Origin: Candidatus Nomurabacteria bacterium
GTDB lineage: Bacteria; Patescibacteriota; Minisyncoccia; Phycocordibacterales; UBA9973
Length of the DNA: 5,946 nt
Direction: 5' to 3'
NCBI GenBank assembly: GCA_943354525.1
Contig: CALRCI010000038.1
Location: 1 to 5,946 of the forward strand
Below the pieces are notes generated by a model. That model was not told the DNA's origin and searched no databases. It saw nothing but the letters and a program-made list of their open reading frames with translations. Both the position numbers and the translations under genes were made by a program. This document shows, piece by piece, positions 4,789-5,946 of the stretch; position 1 is the stretch's first letter; every line of letters starts with the position of its first letter.

Positions 4789-5946
4789 CTAGGCTTCGGT
4801 TCCGTGGCACTTCTTGTATTTCTTACCACTGCCGCATGGACAGAGATCATTGCGACCCACTTTCGGACCGGCAACTTGTGATGACGGAGTATTCGGATGC
4901 GGACGGACATCGCCTTCTGCGATAAGCGCAGGTTCTTCATGCGACGCAGTGAGAGAAATTGTCGGTGCTTGTTCAACCGGCATATTCTTCGCTTCTGCAT
5001 TCAACGTCGTCAACAGATCAGCAACCTGATTGCGGAATGCCGATTCCATTTCACGGAAGAGACGCAATCCTTCTTTCTTGTATTCGATGAGCGGTTCGCG
5101 CTGGCCATAGGCGCGGAGATTGACCGACTGGCGCGTATATTCCATAGTCTCGAGATGTTCAACCCAAAGCGTGTCAGTCGCATAGAGCATGATGCGGCGC
5201 ACCGCTTCATAAAATGCATCTTTGCCGAGCGTTTTTTGGTGCTTTGCCACAACCTCGGCAAGTCCGTCGCGAAGTGCGACGACTTCGTTGAGATATGCAT
5301 CAATCTTCTCATGTTCGCCGAGAAGCATGGCACGACGGCGCGTATAAATAGTCTCGCGCTGATGATTGAGGACATTGTCATATTCGAGCGTATGCTGGCG
5401 GGAATCGAAATTGAATCCTTCGATCTTGGCCTGTGCACTCTCAAGTGAACGAGAAATCATACCGTTCACGATCGGTTGGTCTTCGGGAATCTTGAATGTA
5501 CCCATCATCTTCTTGATCCGCTCGGAACCGAAGACGCGCATGAGATCGTCGTCGAGCGAGACGAAAAACTGCGTCTCGCCGGGATCGCCTTGACGTCCTG
5601 CACGTCCGCGGAGCTGGTTGTCGATGCGGCGCGCTTCATGGCGTTCCGTACCGAGCACGAAAAGCCCGCCGAGTTCTTGGACAGTTTTCATTTCTTCTTC
5701 TGTCGCCTGTGCACCACCGAGTTTGATATCCACGCCGCGGCCCGCCATGTTTGTGGCGACGACGACACTGCCCTTCTTGCCCGCTTCGGCCACAATCTCA
5801 CCTTCACGTTCGTGATTTTTCGCGTTCAGTATAGTATGTCGCACGCCTTCATTGGTCAGGTATGCCGAAAGTAATTCGTTTTTCTCGATTGAGACTGTAC
5901 CGATGAGTACCGGTTGGCCCTGCATCTGGAGTTCTTTGACTTTCTT
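4789..5946 (-). CDS. secA: Preprotein translocase ATPase SecA, C-terminal part (5' end outside the window)
   Basis: SecA is the ATPase motor that pushes signal-peptide-bearing proteins through SecYEG. The frame is open to the right edge (KKVKELQMQGQPVLIGT…), so the ATG at 5925 is internal; 385 residues are visible, roughly the last 40% of a typical SecA. They include the second nucleotide-binding fold with GQPVLIGTVSIEKNE, VVVATNMAGRGVDIKLGG, FVLGTERHEARRIDNQLRGR and AGRQGDPGETQFFVSLDDDL. The helical scaffold/wing regions follow (VNGMISRSLESAQAKIEGFNFDSR and LEYDNVLNHQRETIYTRR). A variable linker leads to an intact zinc-binding SEC-C tail, RNDLCPCGSGKKYKKCHG, with the C-x-C-x8-C-H ligand set. 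The SEC-C motif also binds SecB in Proteobacteria and lipids or ribosomes elsewhere. The gene ends with TAG, 56 bp ahead of the exported 559-aa protein. Confidence 0.97.
   Translation of the reverse strand, partial: KKVKELQMQGQPVLIGTVSIEKNELLSAYLTNEGVRHTILNAKNHEREGEIVAEAGKKGSVVVATNMAGRGVDIKLGGAQATEEEMKTVQELGGLFVLGTERHEARRIDNQLRGRAGRQGDPGETQFFVSLDDDLMRVFGSERIKKMMGTFKIPEDQPIVNGMISRSLESAQAKIEGFNFDSRQHTLEYDNVLNHQRETIYTRRRAMLLGEHEKIDAYLNEVVALRDGLAEVVAKHQKTLGKDAFYEAVRRIMLYATDTLWVEHLETMEYTRQSVNLRAYGQREPLIEYKKEGLRLFREMESAFRNQVADLLTTLNAEAKNMPVEQAPTISLTASHEEPALIAEGDVRPHPNTPSSQVAGPKVGRNDLCPCGSGKKYKKCHGTEA

Noticed and set aside
4274..4792. Plus-strand ORFs of 172 and 137 aa opposite the surface protein gene
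   Set aside because: They are antisense shadows of a gene with clear domains and signal peptide; no motifs or start signals.
4897..5874. Several plus-strand and alternate-frame ORFs opposite secA
   Set aside because: The minus-strand frame encodes unmistakable SecA throughout; the others are shadows.

Overview
The window most resembles a Patescibacteria (CPR) chromosome, probably a Parcubacteria/Paceibacteria-type lineage. This is inferred from gene content, not from a phylogenetic marker search. The clues are a large secreted protein with a WNDGTIWTG-type N-terminus, a fibronectin-like middle and a C-terminal peptidoglycan-binding domain; a small secreted lysozyme-fold protein with a WGWGSC motif; very short intergenic gaps; and a small RsmE. 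Two genes end in TGA, so the standard bacterial code fits and the Gracilibacteria-type code (TGA = Gly) is unlikely.

Left part, plus strand (1-1465): the 3' end of an unassigned, possibly transglutaminase-like protein overlaps by 19 nt a small HxGH nucleotidyltransferase. Twelve bases later comes rsmE, the 16S rRNA m3U1498 methyltransferase. An extended -10 box sits so close to the rsmE ATG that a leaderless transcript is possible.

Right part, minus strand (1469-5946), read from right to left: the C-terminal part of secA (running off the window), a 559-aa exported surface protein, an exported lysozyme/SLT-like protein, and a 145-aa exported protein of unknown family. The last three all carry signal peptides, and secA encodes the motor that would export them. 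Each of these three has its own candidate sigma70-type promoter. Each is followed by a hairpin terminator (2952-2980, 2162-2197, 1469-1494), so they look like single-gene units. The 1469-1494 hairpin lies in the convergent gap with rsmE.

The least explained DNA is between the genes. Positions 2024-2153 hold a 130-bp element with perfect 32-bp terminal inverted repeats enclosing two further hairpins. It resembles a MITE or other non-autonomous palindromic element and abuts the -35 box of the orphan secreted gene. The 5' leader of the lysozyme-like gene carries four AGGGT motifs at 18-21 bp spacing and a hairpin just before its ATG. No gene in the window has a convincing Shine-Dalgarno sequence. 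I found no tRNA, rRNA, CRISPR array, transposase or complete novel multi-gene system.
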